Source of the DNA: Roseibium album
Lineage (GTDB): Bacteria; Pseudomonadota; Alphaproteobacteria; Rhizobiales; Stappiaceae
Assembly: GCA_001404055.1 (NCBI GenBank)
Contig: CXTY01000039.1
Coordinates: forward strand, 186,001 to 250,000
DNA: 64,000 nucleotides
Direction: 5' to 3'
Below are positions 45,134 through 58,716 of the stretch, piece after piece (position 1 is the stretch's first letter; every line of letters begins with the position of its first letter). The position numbers and the translations under genes were made by a program. Under the pieces are notes generated by a model. It saw only the letters and a program-made list of their open reading frames with translations. It did not search any database and was not told the DNA's origin.

Positions 45134-45198
45134 GTTCCCAAAATGGGAACCACCGGTCGCAGCCTACCCGGTGCCAGCGAAAACAAGGGTTTAAATCG
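45134..45198 (+). promoter_or_regulatory. Candidate preQ1-I riboswitch before queC
   Basis: Hairpin CACCGG/CCGGTG (45151-45156, 45168-45173) with a loop containing CAGCCTACC, followed by an A-rich tail GCGAAAACAAGGG that holds the ribosome site of queC. This matches the short stem, C-rich loop and A-rich tail of preQ1-I aptamers. A separate hairpin GTTCCC/GGGAAC (45134-45150) precedes it. Binding of preQ1 would fold the tail onto the loop and hide AAGGG. Confidence 0.6.
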
Positions 45199-45888
45199 TT
45201 GAAAGCACTTGTCATCTGTTCCGGCGGGATGGATTCCGTCACCCTTGCGCACAAAATCGCGCAAGACCATAAGCTTGTCGGCCTGATCTCTTTCGACTAT
45301 GGCCAGCGGCACAAGAAGGAATTGGATTATGCCAAGGCCTGTGCCGAAGAGCTGAATACTGATTTCATTCTGATGGACATCGCGAACATCGGCCGCCAGC
45401 TGACAGGCTCGGCGCTTACCGATGATGTCGATGTGCCCGATGGGCACTATGCCGAAGACAGCATGAAAATAACCGTTGTGCCGAACCGCAACGCGATCAT
45501 GCTGACCATCGCTTATGGCATTGCGGCCTCGCGCGGTGCAGACACCGTCGCAACCGCCGTACACGGTGGCGACCACTTCATCTACCCGGACTGCCGCCCC
45601 GACTTTACCCAGAGCTTTGAGGCCATGCAGCGCCATGCTCTGGATGGCGTGGCGGAGATCAGCCTCTTTACACCCTATGTCCATATCAGCAAGGCCGATA
45701 TCGCAGCCGAGGGCCTGAAGCTTGGCATCGACTATCGCACGACCTGGTCCTGCTACAAGGGGGGTGAAAAGCATTGCGGGCGGTGCGGCACCTGCGTTGA
45801 ACGGCGCGAGGCGTTTCATCTGGCTGGAGGCATCGATCCCACCGATTATGCTGACCCGGAATTCTGGAAGGCGGCCTGCAATGTATAG
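45199..45888 (+). CDS. queC: 7-cyano-7-deazaguanine synthase
   Basis: ATP-dependent conversion of CDG to preQ0; 229 residues. PP-loop SGGMDS (8-13) and the C-terminal zinc cysteines (CYKGGEKHCGRCGTC) are present. The TTG start follows AAGGG by nine bases. First gene of queC-queD-queE-queF. Confidence 0.94.
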   Translation: MKALVICSGGMDSVTLAHKIAQDHKLVGLISFDYGQRHKKELDYAKACAEELNTDFILMDIANIGRQLTGSALTDDVDVPDGHYAEDSMKITVVPNRNAIMLTIAYGIAASRGADTVATAVHGGDHFIYPDCRPDFTQSFEAMQRHALDGVAEISLFTPYVHISKADIAAEGLKLGIDYRTTWSCYKGGEKHCGRCGTCVERREAFHLAGGIDPTDYADPEFWKAACNV

Positions 45889-46267
45889 GATCACCAAAGA
45901 GTTCCATTTCTCCGCCTCGCACCAACTCAAGGGGCTCGGTGACGATCACCCCTGCTCTCGCTTCCATGGCCACAACTATGTTGTCGAAGTAGAGCTGGCA
46001 TCGGAAACCCTCAACAGCATCGGCTTTGTGCGGGACTACAATGAGCTGAAGACGCTGAAAGCCTATATCGACGAAACGCTGGACCACCGCCATCTGAACG
46101 ATGTTCTGGGCGATGACTGTGTGACCGCTGAACGCCTCGCCAAACACTTGTTTGACTGGTGCTGGGCCGAATGGCCCGAGACGGTTGCAGTCCGGATCAA
46201 GGAAACGCCGAAGACCTGCGCGGAGTACCGGCCCCTCTCACAATTAGGTATCGAGGCGCGGCCATGA
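45881..46267 (+). CDS. queD: 6-carboxytetrahydropterin synthase
   Basis: Forms 6-carboxytetrahydropterin from dihydroneopterin triphosphate in preQ0 synthesis; 128 residues. Zn ligands His14, His29 and His31 and catalytic Cys25 ([11 protein letters not shown]) are visible. Overlaps the end of queC by eight bases and queE by ATGA. Confidence 0.93.
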   Translation: MYRITKEFHFSASHQLKGLGDDHPCSRFHGHNYVVEVELASETLNSIGFVRDYNELKTLKAYIDETLDHRHLNDVLGDDCVTAERLAKHLFDWCWAEWPETVAVRIKETPKTCAEYRPLSQLGIEARP

Positions 46268-46992
46268 CCCAGAACACCATCCGCGTCAACGAGATCTTCG
46301 GACCAACCATTCAGGGCGAAGGTGCCCTGATCGGCCAGCCGACTGTCTTTGTCCGCACCGGCGGCTGCGACTACCGCTGCAGCTGGTGCGACACATTGCA
46401 TGCCGTTGAGAGTGCTTATCGCGACGAATGGCAACCAATGACGCCAGAGGCGATCATGATGCAAGTTGAAATCCTTACCGGAGGCCGGCCGCTCACCGTG
46501 TCGCTTTCCGGTGGCAATCCGGCCATTCAACCGCTGGGTTACCTGATCGAACTCGGCAAAAATGAAGGCTACCGTTTCGCGCTTGAAACCCAAGGCAGTA
46601 TTGCAAGAGACTGGTTCGAGAAACTCGATGTCATGACACTGAGCCCGAAACCCCCTTCCAGCGGTATGGACATGGACTGGCAACGGCTCGCTGACTGTGT
46701 GGAGGCCGCAGGCCATAAAACGAAAACGGTTCTGAAAGTCGTCGTCTTTGACGATCTGGACTACGTTTTCGCCAGGGATGTCGCCTCCCGGTATCCGGAA
46801 TTGCAGCTATTCCTGCAGCCAGGCAACCACACCCCACCGAGCCCCGAAGAAGAAAACAGCACAATCGACATGGCCGGTGTCATGGACCGAATGCGCTGGC
46901 TGGTGGACAAGGTCACCTCCGACCAGCTCTATTCCGCAACCGTTCTTCCCCAATTGCATACCCTGATCTGGGGTAATCTGAGAGGCGTTTAG
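46264..46992 (+). CDS. queE: 7-carboxy-7-deazaguanine synthase
   Basis: Radical SAM enzyme making CDG; 242 residues, CX3CX2C at Cys35, Cys39, Cys42 ([11 protein letters not shown]), with FGPTIQGEG at the N-terminus. ATGA-coupled to queD. Confidence 0.94.
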   Translation: MTQNTIRVNEIFGPTIQGEGALIGQPTVFVRTGGCDYRCSWCDTLHAVESAYRDEWQPMTPEAIMMQVEILTGGRPLTVSLSGGNPAIQPLGYLIELGKNEGYRFALETQGSIARDWFEKLDVMTLSPKPPSSGMDMDWQRLADCVEAAGHKTKTVLKVVVFDDLDYVFARDVASRYPELQLFLQPGNHTPPSPEEENSTIDMAGVMDRMRWLVDKVTSDQLYSATVLPQLHTLIWGNLRGV

Positions 46993-46999
46993 CACTCCC

Positions 47000-47467
47000 A
47001 TGTCCGACAAAAGCATTTACGAAAACCTGACCCAGCTCGGCACGTCCACAGAGTTGCCGGATGATCCGGAAAAGGCCGTGCTGGAAAAAGTGCCGAACCC
47101 GCAGGCCGGCACAAAATACATGGTGCGCCTTGCTGCCCCGGAATTCACATCGCTTTGCCCGATCACAGGCGCACCAGATTTCGCTCATCTAGTCATCGAC
47201 TACGTACCGAAAGATTTTCTGGTAGAAAGCAAGTCGTTGAAACTGTTCCTCGGCTCCTTCCGCAATCACGGCGCTTTCCACGAAGATTGCACCGTCTCCA
47301 TCGGCAAGCGACTGGTTGATCTGCTTGACCCTGAGTGGTTGCGTATTGGCGGTTACTGGTATCCACGCGGCGGCATTCCGATCGACGTCTTCTACCAGAC
47401 CGGCCCGGCCCCGGATGGTGTCTGGATTCCAGAGCAGGGCGTCGCACCGTATCGTGGCCGAGGCTGA
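47000..47467 (+). CDS. queF: NADPH-dependent preQ0 reductase
   Basis: Reduces the nitrile of preQ0 to preQ1; 155 residues, unimodular type. Catalytic Cys53 and Asp60 lie in [12 protein letters not shown]; the QueF motif follows later ([17 protein letters not shown]). Starts 7 bases after queE. The operon thus reaches preQ1, the ligand of the proposed riboswitch. Confidence 0.94.
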   Translation: MSDKSIYENLTQLGTSTELPDDPEKAVLEKVPNPQAGTKYMVRLAAPEFTSLCPITGAPDFAHLVIDYVPKDFLVESKSLKLFLGSFRNHGAFHEDCTVSIGKRLVDLLDPEWLRIGGYWYPRGGIPIDVFYQTGPAPDGVWIPEQGVAPYRGRG

Positions 47468-47763
47468 GGACTGAGAGCTGAGGGCAGCAGAACGGAGAGA
47501 TGCATTTCCTGCCCGTTGCCGTGCTCTGAGGCTCACATAGGCGCGTCGGCTAAAAGTCTATCGTGTCAATTTTCTGCTTCCAAAAACCCTCCTTCACACG
47601 ATATCTAGAGGGCGTTGATCGGGTCGAATCGCGAGAGCGATATTTCTGGTCGCATTAACGTGCATCATCATCTATTGAAGCGGGCAAATTATCCCAACAC
47701 TCTGAGCCGCACCGGTGCAGAGTGTCGGAATTTTGCCCCGGAGCACATTGGGAAAGGGAACAC
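47468..47763. other. Leader region upstream of CbiX gene
   Basis: No gene. Contains the palindrome GCACCGGTGC (47709-47718) 45 bases before the start, which may be an operator. It does not show the conserved boxes of a cobalamin riboswitch. Confidence 0.4.
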
Positions 47764-48870
47764 ATGTCCAAAACGGGCATCATGATCTGCGGCCACGGTA
47801 GCCGCGCCAAATCAGCCGAAGAAGAATTTGCTCTCCTGGCAAAAGGCGTGCGTCAGCGCTATCCCGACACCCCGGTGGAATACGGGTTTCTGGAATATTC
47901 GGCCCCCAACATTCACATGGGCCTGAACGCCCTGCGCGATGCCGGTGTGACGGATATTGTTGCCGTTCCCGGAATGCTCTTTGCGGCTACCCACGCCAAG
48001 AACGACATCCCTTCCGTTCTAACCACCTACCAGGAAAAGAACGAGGGTGTGAGTGTCCATTATGGCCGTGAGCTCGGCCTGCACCCGCAGATGGTCTCCG
48101 CGTTTGAGGCACGTATTCTCGAGGCGCTTGGCGTTGATCATGTGCACGATGGAGACCTCTATGACACGATGCTGGTCGTTGTCGGTCGTGGCACCTCCGA
48201 TACGCTTGCCAATGCGGAAGCAGCACGCCTCACCAGGATCGTGACGGAAAGCCTTGGATTCGGCTGGTCCGAAACCGTCTATTCCGGCGTCACATTCCCA
48301 TCCGTCGGACGTGGCCTGGAGATGGCTCTGAAGCTCGGTTACAAGAAAATCGTCGTTGCGCCGTATTTCCTGTTTTCCGGAAAACTGATCGACCGCATCT
48401 ACAATTACGTCGACTTTGTCGCCAAATCAGCGCCGGATGTGACGTTCTACAAGGCGCATTACCTGTCCGATCAGGATCATGTCATCGACACTTTCGTGGA
48501 ACGGATCGAAGAAGCGAAGTCCGGCACGATTGTCGAAACGCAGGACCTGATGGCCTCGTTCAAGGAGCGTCTGGCCAAAGGCGAGGTGAACGTGCACCAC
48601 CACCACGCCGAATTCCGTGACCCGAAAGACGAGCAGAGTGCCGACGGTCATGATCATTCCCATGATCACGGGCATTCTCACCACGGCCACCATCACCATG
48701 GCGACGCGCATGACCACGGACACAGCCATGGCGTCTACCGACACATCGGCCACCCCAACGGTCCCCGCACCATGATAGACCAGGGCATCTGCGGCTGCTT
48801 CATGAGCCAGTTCCCGCAGGAAGTTGTCGATGAGGAACGGGCACTGCGGGCTGAAGCAAAGTCGGCTTGA
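47764..48870 (+). CDS. cbiX: Sirohydrochlorin cobaltochelatase CbiX with His-rich tail
   Basis: 368 residues, two CbiX-like modules of the class II chelatase fold (CGHGSR with His11; GRGTSD and FLFSGKL in the second part). Inserts cobalt in the cobalamin pathway. From about residue 277 a histidine-rich stretch (VNVHHHHAEF to GHSHGV, about 30 His in 48 residues) and then MIDQGICGCFM with two close cysteines that could help bind a Fe-S cluster, as in long CbiX proteins. The His tail may store cobalt. Confidence 0.88.
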   Translation: MSKTGIMICGHGSRAKSAEEEFALLAKGVRQRYPDTPVEYGFLEYSAPNIHMGLNALRDAGVTDIVAVPGMLFAATHAKNDIPSVLTTYQEKNEGVSVHYGRELGLHPQMVSAFEARILEALGVDHVHDGDLYDTMLVVVGRGTSDTLANAEAARLTRIVTESLGFGWSETVYSGVTFPSVGRGLEMALKLGYKKIVVAPYFLFSGKLIDRIYNYVDFVAKSAPDVTFYKAHYLSDQDHVIDTFVERIEEAKSGTIVETQDLMASFKERLAKGEVNVHHHHAEFRDPKDEQSADGHDHSHDHGHSHHGHHHHGDAHDHGHSHGVYRHIGHPNGPRTMIDQGICGCFMSQFPQEVVDEERALRAEAKSA

Positions 48871-48920
48871 ACCACTCCTGCTGCGATTGACGCAGTCGTT
48901 CCGCCACCCACACCAAGGTC

Positions 48921-49520
48921 ATCCCGGACGAAGCAAAGCGAAGATCCGGGATCCATTCCACCTCGCAGCCTACACCTGACGCCGACCGTTTCAGGCAACG
49001 CTTCACGCAAGACCTGCAATCGCTCTGGAAACGAGTGGATCCCCGATCAAGTCGGGGATGACCCCGGAGAGGTTTTACGTCTCAAGACGTACCAGACGCT
49101 CGCCGAACAACAGCACGTTGCCATCGGGATCAACAGTTTCAATCTCACACATCTGCCAGGGCTGAGCGGCATTTGGCTTGATATCTGAATAGTTGTGCTG
49201 TCCTAACACTCATGGGACAGCAGGGATCGCATATTGGCACCCAAAATTTGCGTTAACCTACCCCTGCCGTTCCGGACTTGATCCGGGATCAGTTCCATTC
49301 GCTCAGGTCCGGGCTCGAGGCCGGGACGGCAAAAATTTTACCTTCCCACACCACTCCACCGTCATTCCAGACAAGTGCAACAACGTTGCACGCCGCTCTG
49401 GAATCCAGAAATATTTCGCGCTTTGGCGCGACCTTCTAGATAGAAATCAGCGCTCGTTTCACTCGCACAGACACGCTGGATTCCGGATCGACGCGCAGCT
49501 TCGCTACACTTGTCCGGAAT
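48921..49520. repeat. Cluster of palindromic intergenic repeats
   Basis: Five hairpin-forming units: 48921-48952 (ATCCCGGA/ATCCGGGAT), 49039-49059 (ATCCCCGA/TCGGGGAT), 49266-49330 (GCCGTTCCGG/CCGGGACGGC), 49364-49404 (ATTCCAGA/TCTGGAAT) and 49480-49520 (ATTCCGGA/TCCGGAAT). They are variants of the same design as those at 32973-33084. Confidence 0.75.
49075..49209 (-). pseudogene. 3' fragment of a VOC/glyoxalase-family gene
   Basis: 44 codons ending in TAA, reading QPWQMCEIETVDPDGNVLLF, the typical C-terminal strand of glyoxalase/bleomycin-resistance proteins, then GERLVRLET. An in-frame stop directly precedes it and no start codon or N-terminal part exists, so it is a decayed remnant between palindromic repeats. 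Confidence 0.6.
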
Positions 49521-49540
49521 GACGAACCTAAAAAATCAAA

Positions 49541-49563
49541 AAAACGGACCCAAAAGGGCCCGT
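49541..49563 (-). terminator. Rho-independent terminator of acnA
   Basis: On the minus strand: stem ACGGGCCC/GGGTCCGT (one G-T pair), loop TTTT, then a T-rich run. Lies 31 bases after the acnA stop. Confidence 0.85.
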
Positions 49564-49593
49564 TCAATCGTTATCCACGGTTCGAAAAGAACC

Positions 49594-52269
49594 TCAGCTC
49601 GTTACCAGGTTCCGCAACACGTATTGCAGGATGCCGCCGGCCTTGATGTACTCCAGCTCGTCTTCTGTATCGACGCGGCACAGGCACTCGATGGTCTTGG
49701 TCGTGCCGTCCACGTAGGTCACTTCCACATCCATCATCTGGCGCGGCTTGATGTCCGCAATGCCTTTGATGGTCACGCGCTCGGTGCCCTTGATGCCGTG
49801 GGACTGCCAGCTTTCACCTTCTTTGAAGGTGAGTGGAATGACGCCCATGCCAACCAGGTTGGAGCGGTGGATACGTTCAAAAGACTGCGTGATGACAGCG
49901 CGAACGCCGAGCAGCTTGGTGCCCTTTGCAGCCCAGTCACGCGAAGACCCGGTGCCGTATTCCTTGCCTGCGAAGACCACAAGCGGCGTACCGGCTTCCT
50001 GGTATTCCATGCAGGCGTCGTAGATCCACTCCTTCTTGCCGTTCTTCATGGTGACGCCGCCTTCAACACCGGGAACCATCTGGTTCTTGATCCTTATGTT
50101 GGCGAAGGTGCCACGCATCATCACCTGATGATTGCCACGCCGCGCGCCGTAGGAGTTGAAATCCTTCGTGGCAACCTGGTGCTCTGCAAGGTATTCACCA
50201 GCCGGGCTGTCAGCCTTGATGTTACCGGCCGGAGAGATGTGGTCGGTCGTGATACTGTCCAGGAAGAGGCCCATGACCGCAGCATCGTTGATATCCTCAA
50301 GCGGTTTCGGTTCCATGGTCATGCCTTCGAAGTAAGGCGGGTTCTGGACGTAGGTCGAGGAGACCGGCCAACCGTAAGTCATGCCGCCTTCCACCTTGAT
50401 CGATTGCCAGTGCTCATCGCCCTTGAAGACGTCGCCATAACGTTCACGGAACATTTCTTCCGTAATCGAGGAGCGGATAAGATCAGTGATCTCTTCCGTC
50501 GTCGGCCAGAGGTCCTTGAGGTAAACCGGGTTCCCATCCTGGTCGTCACCCAGCGAATCTTCGGTGATGTTGACATTCAGGTTGCCGGCAATCGCATAAG
50601 CCACGACCAGCGGCGGGGAAGCCAGATAGTTGGCACGCACATCAGGGTTCACACGGCCTTCGAAGTTCCTGTTGCCGGAAAGAACCGAACAGGCAATCAG
50701 GTCGTTTTCATTGACCGCAGCAGAAATCGCCGGATCAAGCGGACCGGAGTTACCGATACAAGTGGTGCAACCATAACCTGCCAGCGTGAAGCCGAGCCCG
50801 TCGAGGTCATCCTGAACGCCGGCTTTTTCCAGATAATCGGTCACGACCTGAGATCCGGGTGCCAGTGAGGTTTTGACCCAAGGCTTGACCTTCAAACCCT
50901 TTTTCAGAGCGTTTCGTGCAACAAGGCCCGCACCGATCAGAACGGACGGGTTGGACGTGTTGGTGCACGACGTGATCGCTGCGATCACGACATCACCATT
51001 GCCAATGTCATGGTCCTTGCCGCTGACGGCGACGCGTTTGGAAAGCTCGTCAGCCTTCTTGAACTCCTCTGCCATGGTTTTGGCAAAGCCGGTTGCGGCA
51101 TCAGAAAGGTTGATGCGGTCCTGCGGCCGTTTCGGACCGGAGATCGCCGGAACGACGGTGGAAATGTCGAGTTCCAGAGTATCCGTGAATTCAGGTTCTT
51201 CGCTTCCCTGGCGGAACATGCCCTGCGCCCTGGAATATTCCTCAACCAGGGCAACACGGTCCTTGTCACGGCCGGTGGCTTCCAGATATTTCAGCGTGTC
51301 GTTGTCGACCGGGAAGAAACCACAGGTCGCGCCATATTCCGGTGCCATGTTGGCAATGGTTGCCTCGTCTTCCAGAGACAGGCTGTCGAGGCCCGGACCA
51401 AAAAATTCAACGAACTTGCCGACAACGCCCTTCTGGCGCAGCATTTCAACAACGCGCAGGACAAGATCAGTTGCGGTGATGCCGTCGTTCAATTCACCAG
51501 TCAGCTTGAAACCGACGACTTCCGGGATCAGCATGGAGATCGGCTGACCGAGCATGGCAGCTTCCGCCTCGATACCACCAACACCCCAGCCGAGAACGGC
51601 CAGGCCGTTGACCATGGTTGTGTGGCTGTCGGTACCAACAAGGGTATCCGGATAGGCAACGGTTTCGCCGTTCTCTTCCCTGGTCCAGACGGTCTGGGCC
51701 AGATATTCCAGGTTTACCTGGTGGCAGATGCCTGTTCCCGGAGGAACCGCACGGAAATTGTCAAATGCGGACTGGCCCCAGCGCAGGAATTCATAGCGTT
51801 CCTTGTTACGCTCATATTCCAGCTCAACGTTCTTCCTGAATGCGTCCTTTGTGCCGAAATAGTCAATCATGACCGAGTGGTCGATCACGAGGTCAACCGG
51901 CACCAGCGGATTGACCTTCTTCGGGTCACCACCGAGTTTCACCGCAGCATCGCGCATCGCCGCAAGATCAACAACAGCCGGAACACCGGTGAAGTCCTGC
52001 ATCAATACGCGCGCCGGACGGTAGGCAATCTCATGGGACGACTTGCGGGTCTTCAACCATTCAGCACAGGCAAGAATGTCTTCTTTTGTCACCGTGCGCC
52101 CATCTTCAAAGCGCAGCAGGTTTTCCAGAACAACTTTCAGCGAGAACGGCAGCTTGGAAACACCTTCCAGACCGTTTTTCTCTGCTTCGGGAATCGAAAA
52201 ATAGGTGTAGGTCTTGCCGCCGGCCGTCAGCGTCTTCTTACACTTGAAACTGTCGAGGGATTGGGTCAC
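49594..52269 (-). CDS. acnA: Aconitate hydratase A
   Basis: [4Fe-4S] TCA-cycle enzyme, 891 residues. Cluster-binding [11 protein letters not shown] and [25 protein letters not shown] and the fourth-domain [14 protein letters not shown] are all intact. Strong terminator downstream. Divergent from acnB with a 450-base spacer. Confidence 0.96.
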   Translation of the reverse strand: MTQSLDSFKCKKTLTAGGKTYTYFSIPEAEKNGLEGVSKLPFSLKVVLENLLRFEDGRTVTKEDILACAEWLKTRKSSHEIAYRPARVLMQDFTGVPAVVDLAAMRDAAVKLGGDPKKVNPLVPVDLVIDHSVMIDYFGTKDAFRKNVELEYERNKERYEFLRWGQSAFDNFRAVPPGTGICHQVNLEYLAQTVWTREENGETVAYPDTLVGTDSHTTMVNGLAVLGWGVGGIEAEAAMLGQPISMLIPEVVGFKLTGELNDGITATDLVLRVVEMLRQKGVVGKFVEFFGPGLDSLSLEDEATIANMAPEYGATCGFFPVDNDTLKYLEATGRDKDRVALVEEYSRAQGMFRQGSEEPEFTDTLELDISTVVPAISGPKRPQDRINLSDAATGFAKTMAEEFKKADELSKRVAVSGKDHDIGNGDVVIAAITSCTNTSNPSVLIGAGLVARNALKKGLKVKPWVKTSLAPGSQVVTDYLEKAGVQDDLDGLGFTLAGYGCTTCIGNSGPLDPAISAAVNENDLIACSVLSGNRNFEGRVNPDVRANYLASPPLVVAYAIAGNLNVNITEDSLGDDQDGNPVYLKDLWPTTEEITDLIRSSITEEMFRERYGDVFKGDEHWQSIKVEGGMTYGWPVSSTYVQNPPYFEGMTMEPKPLEDINDAAVMGLFLDSITTDHISPAGNIKADSPAGEYLAEHQVATKDFNSYGARRGNHQVMMRGTFANIRIKNQMVPGVEGGVTMKNGKKEWIYDACMEYQEAGTPLVVFAGKEYGTGSSRDWAAKGTKLLGVRAVITQSFERIHRSNLVGMGVIPLTFKEGESWQSHGIKGTERVTIKGIADIKPRQMMDVEVTYVDGTTKTIECLCRVDTEDELEYIKAGGILQYVLRNLVTS

Positions 52270-52719
52270 GACGTGCGATCTCCTTAAAGGTCCTCAGGCC
52301 GGATCGAATCTGCTCCGGCACCTGGTAAAATCTCTCTAGGCTCCGAATGCCGAGCCAAAATGCTCTGTCATCCGGAGAACTTACGCGGGGATACGATAGA
52401 GAGCCTCTCCCTCATTCGCCGCCGCAAATAAATGCGTCGCCCCTATAGCAATCTTTGGTTCCATTCACCAGACATGACACAACAACCGTGTCGGTATTTG
52501 GGTGAACTGTCACTTCCATATAGAGTAGTGCGCTGGCGTTCGAATTCCTAGCGAACGTAGGTGCGGAAGCCAGAAAAGTTCCTGTATCAAAAATGCAGAA
52601 AGATATTGCATACCATTGTATACTGAATTAAGACCTCGCTCAGCTAGCTTGTCCCGGCTCGCCAGATCCACAGTGCCCCGGTGATCAAGCTTCAACTAAC
52701 ACCAGGACGCCGTCAAATC
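52270..52719. other. Divergent promoter region between acnA and acnB
   Basis: No gene. Must contain the promoters of both aconitases, but I see no unambiguous -35/-10 pair or operator palindrome. Confidence 0.4.
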
Positions 52720-55512
<2,793 letters not shown>

Positions 55513-55519
55513 GCACAAC

Positions 55520-55545
55520 GGCAGCGGCGGCTTTCCGCCGCTGCC
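55520..55545 (+). terminator. Strong hairpin after acnB
   Basis: Perfect 11-bp stem GGCAGCGGCGG/CCGCCGCTGCC, loop CTTT, eight bases after the stop. No T-tract follows, so it may be a transcript-stabilising or weak termination element. Confidence 0.6.
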
Positions 55546-55711
55546 ACGTTATCTGCCGTGAGCGGCATAAGCCTTTGTTCCAGAACATATTCCCGGAACT
55601 CCGCTTCACTGGCTCTCTCAGGTCGAGCGGAAACACGCGAACGATCCTGTAAAGCGCCTCGTCAGCAGCTGTCTATTGCACCTATCTGGCCTTGCCGGTA
55701 AGAAAACGGGT

Positions 55712-56431
55712 ATGCGCCGTCTTTCTCAATTTATTGTAGTTTTGATCCTGATTGCCCCCTTGCCAGAGTTGAAGGCACAGGAGGCCGTGGTTGAACCGCA
55801 TGAAATCAGCGAGAGTGGCCAGGAGTACCTGCGCGCGCTCCGGCTGCGCCGTATCAACACCGATGTCACCTATTATTCTCCGTTAGCCCCTCCGCCAAAA
55901 CTGGACACCAAGCAGCAACTGGAGGAACGTCAGGACCAGTCGACTTCACAAGGTCAGGGGCTGAACCTCAACGCGCGCTGGACTGTCGGATTGTTTGCAG
56001 GTGCGTTGCTGTTGTTGATTGCATTTATTTTTCTACGTTTCGGCGGAGGTCTGGCCGTCTCACTCAAGCGAGATGCCCAGAATCCCGGCCGGGAACGCGC
56101 AATCAAGAAGGGGCAAGCCCCGGTCTGGGCTGAAAAACTCGGCTCACTCGATGAAATTCTGCGCATGCAAGACCGAAGGCATGCGCTAGTCCTGCTGGCG
56201 CAAAAAGCCCTGGCAACGACTGTCGCGGCTAATGGGGTTCTGATGCAGAAAAGCTGGACGGCCCGCGACGCCCTACGGCACATTCCGGACAAACAAAGTC
56301 ATCTCGAGGCTTTACGCTCCCTGGTCCTGTCAAGCGAACGCGTACAGTTCGGCGGGCGTGACGTAACAGAAGACGAATTCCGCAATCATGTCGCCGGCTG
56401 TCGGCAGCTCCTCGGGTCTGGCGTTTCATGA
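55712..56431 (+). CDS. DUF4129 domain membrane protein
   Basis: 239 residues: signal or anchor at the N-terminus (LSQFIVVLILIAPLPEL), one central TM (WTVGLFAGALLLLIAFIFL) and a C-terminal DUF4129 domain with the transglutaminase-associated look (SWTARDALRHIPDKQ). First gene of a six-gene unit with ATGA coupling to the next. Role unknown; such genes accompany MoxR-DUF58 clusters. Confidence 0.8.
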   Translation: MRRLSQFIVVLILIAPLPELKAQEAVVEPHEISESGQEYLRALRLRRINTDVTYYSPLAPPPKLDTKQQLEERQDQSTSQGQGLNLNARWTVGLFAGALLLLIAFIFLRFGGGLAVSLKRDAQNPGRERAIKKGQAPVWAEKLGSLDEILRMQDRRHALVLLAQKALATTVAANGVLMQKSWTARDALRHIPDKQSHLEALRSLVLSSERVQFGGRDVTEDEFRNHVAGCRQLLGSGVS

Positions 56432-57750
56432 GCGACACCGCATCCTCGCCAGACGCACGCGGTCCGCGCGCGGAAACATTGATCATCGCAGCGATCTGCG
56501 TGCTGGTGCTCATTGCCGGGTGGTATGTGCTTTCCCAGCGGCAGCAGACGTTGCGCGCCTCGCCCGCAGGGCTTGACGGACTGCAGGTCTGGCTGTCGTC
56601 CAAGAAAGTCAGCACCCAGAACTTTTCTGGTGGCTGGTTGATGGACCAGAATTCGATAGGTCTTCTGGTGCTCCCCATCTACGACACCGCCCTCGATAAA
56701 GACCGCACGTTGCCAAAAACCAAAGAAGAATTGCTGCAGCAGCAGGATGAATATGACCTCAAGACCTCGGTGATTTTCGAAAAGGCACAAAAGGTACCAA
56801 CACTCGTTGTTCTGCCGAAATGGCGGAGCGGCATGCGTCTGACGGGCCGCGCCCACCCCGTGCTGATAAGTGAAGCAGATGGCTCGGCGTCACCTATGAA
56901 CAAATTGATGAAAGACAACGATACTGAGCTGGTATTTGCAGAAAAACCATTCTCGGAATTCAGCTACCGCTCATCGGAAGGGAAGGAATTGCAGGCCGAA
57001 ATCTATTCCGCACAAATGTTCAAGAGCAAGGACTGCATCCCGATTATTGGCAAAGAGGACGCCATGCTTCTCGCCGATTGCCCGCTTCGCTCAAGTGGGG
57101 ACACATCAGGCGCAAATGTTTATGTGTTGTCCGATCCCGATCTCCTGAACAATCACGGCCTCCGCCTCGGCGACAATGTCAAAATTGCCCTGGACTTTCT
57201 TGGCTCGAAAGCTGACGACCGCAATATCGTGATTGACTACAGCCGGTCCGTCTGGCTACGCGATCCTTCAAGCGAACCGGAGCGCGAGCGAACCTGGGCG
57301 GATCTGTTACGCTTTTTCGAGCAACCTTTCCTGACGCTCTGGATCAGCGCGGGCCTGGTCTTGCTGCTGGCGCTCTGGCGCGCAGCGCTAAGATACGGCC
57401 CGATCCGATCTGATGGCGCAGCACCCGGCGCCAGCAAGTCACTTGCGGTGCGCGCCCGCGCACGCCTCATGCGATTGTCGGGTCAGGACGGGGCTTTGGC
57501 GCGTGAATACGCTGCAGCGCGGATCGCCGCAACAGCAGAAGCACTGTTCGGTGTTGCCCATGCACGCCATTACGCCAGCGAGGGTGAATTCCTAAAATAT
57601 GCGGACCGGCGGCACCCCGCCCAAGCACCCCACCTTCGCGGGATCTTGTCTGAAATCCGCGCGCTTCCTGCGCATCTGCCAGCTCATGAAGCAATCCATC
57701 ATATTGATAAACTGGAACAGGTTTTGGAGCATATCACCCATGACGCTTGA
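56428..57750 (+). CDS. DUF4350 domain protein
   Basis: 440 residues with an N-terminal TM ([17 protein letters not shown]), an extracytoplasmic domain with [14 protein letters not shown] at its start, and a second TM near residue 305-325. Matches the DUF4350 proteins found between DUF4129 and MoxR genes. Overlaps both neighbours. Confidence 0.8.
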   Translation: MSDTASSPDARGPRAETLIIAAICVLVLIAGWYVLSQRQQTLRASPAGLDGLQVWLSSKKVSTQNFSGGWLMDQNSIGLLVLPIYDTALDKDRTLPKTKEELLQQQDEYDLKTSVIFEKAQKVPTLVVLPKWRSGMRLTGRAHPVLISEADGSASPMNKLMKDNDTELVFAEKPFSEFSYRSSEGKELQAEIYSAQMFKSKDCIPIIGKEDAMLLADCPLRSSGDTSGANVYVLSDPDLLNNHGLRLGDNVKIALDFLGSKADDRNIVIDYSRSVWLRDPSSEPERERTWADLLRFFEQPFLTLWISAGLVLLLALWRAALRYGPIRSDGAAPGASKSLAVRARARLMRLSGQDGALAREYAAARIAATAEALFGVAHARHYASEGEFLKYADRRHPAQAPHLRGILSEIRALPAHLPAHEAIHHIDKLEQVLEHITHDA

Positions 57751-58696
57751 GGCCCTGCGCGACCGGACCGACGCCCTGAGGGCGGAAATAGGACGAACGG
57801 TCCTTGGTCAAAACGAAACCATCGAACTATTGCTCGTAGCCCTTTTTGCGCGTGGACACGTGCTGCTGGAAGGCCCACCCGGCACGGCAAAAACCCTCCT
57901 CGCACGCAGTTTCGCAGCGGCGCTGGCGCTGGACTTCGGCCGCATCCAGTTCACCCCGGACCTGATGCCTGGCGATGTCCTGGGCACTTCGATCTTCGAT
58001 TTCCGGACCAACGCCTTCGTCCTGACAAAGGGACCGGTGTTCTCGCAGGTCCTGCTGGCTGATGAAATCAACCGGGCACCGCCCAAAACCCAGGCGGCCC
58101 TCCTGCAGGCGATGAGCGAACGTGTGGTCAGCATCGATGGTGCCGATCATTCGCTTGGCAGCGAGTTTATTGTCGTTGCCACCCAGAACCCCATCGAACA
58201 GCAGGGAACCTACCCTCTGCCCGAAGCACAGCTTGACCGATTCCTGTTCAAGCTCGTCATCGACTTCCCGCCGGAAGAAATCGAAATGGCGATCCTGCGC
58301 CAGCATGCCGCTGAACCGCTTGAAGCCGGGCTTGAAACGGCAGGGATTGCAAAAGTATTGGACTCCGCAGCCCTGGCTGAAACCAGGGCACTGGTCGACA
58401 GCATCATCCTGAAGGACGACATCCTCGCCTATATCCTGCGCCTGATCCGGGCAACGCGGGAAAGCTCCGAGATCGCATTTGGTGCCTCCACACGTGCCGC
58501 AGACGCCCTTGCGAGCGCCGCCCGTGCGACTGCAGCAGTCAACGGACGGGATTTCGCAATTCCTGACGATGTCAAAAGGCTCTTCATCCCGACCCTGCGC
58601 CACCGGATCGTACTTGGTCCGGCGGCTGAGATCGAAGGCCGAAGCCCGGAACAGGTTCTGGAAAATATTCTCAATCAGATCGAGGCACCACGCTGA
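57740..58696 (+). CDS. MoxR family AAA ATPase
   Basis: 318 residues; Walker A GPPGTAKT (45-52), Walker [12 protein letters not shown], and the sensor [24 protein letters not shown]. MoxR ATPases act with DUF58 (VWA-like) partners as chaperones in envelope protein maturation. ATG at 57740 overlaps the DUF4350 stop by 11 bases. Confidence 0.93.
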   Translation: MTLEALRDRTDALRAEIGRTVLGQNETIELLLVALFARGHVLLEGPPGTAKTLLARSFAAALALDFGRIQFTPDLMPGDVLGTSIFDFRTNAFVLTKGPVFSQVLLADEINRAPPKTQAALLQAMSERVVSIDGADHSLGSEFIVVATQNPIEQQGTYPLPEAQLDRFLFKLVIDFPPEEIEMAILRQHAAEPLEAGLETAGIAKVLDSAALAETRALVDSIILKDDILAYILRLIRATRESSEIAFGASTRAADALASAARATAAVNGRDFAIPDDVKRLFIPTLRHRIVLGPAAEIEGRSPEQVLENILNQIEAPR

Positions 58697-58716
58697 TCCG
58701 GCCGTCGAAAAGATTA

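Noticed and set aside
47468-47763. Cobalamin riboswitch before the CbiX gene
   Set aside because: GC-rich hairpin and GGGAAAGGGA are suggestive, but the conserved B12-box sequences are not present.
49510-50868. 452-codon + strand frame opposite acnA
   Set aside because: Antisense shadow of a complete aconitase; no start signal or domain.
51010-52287. 425-codon + strand frame opposite acnA
   Set aside because: Antisense shadow caused by codon bias of acnA.
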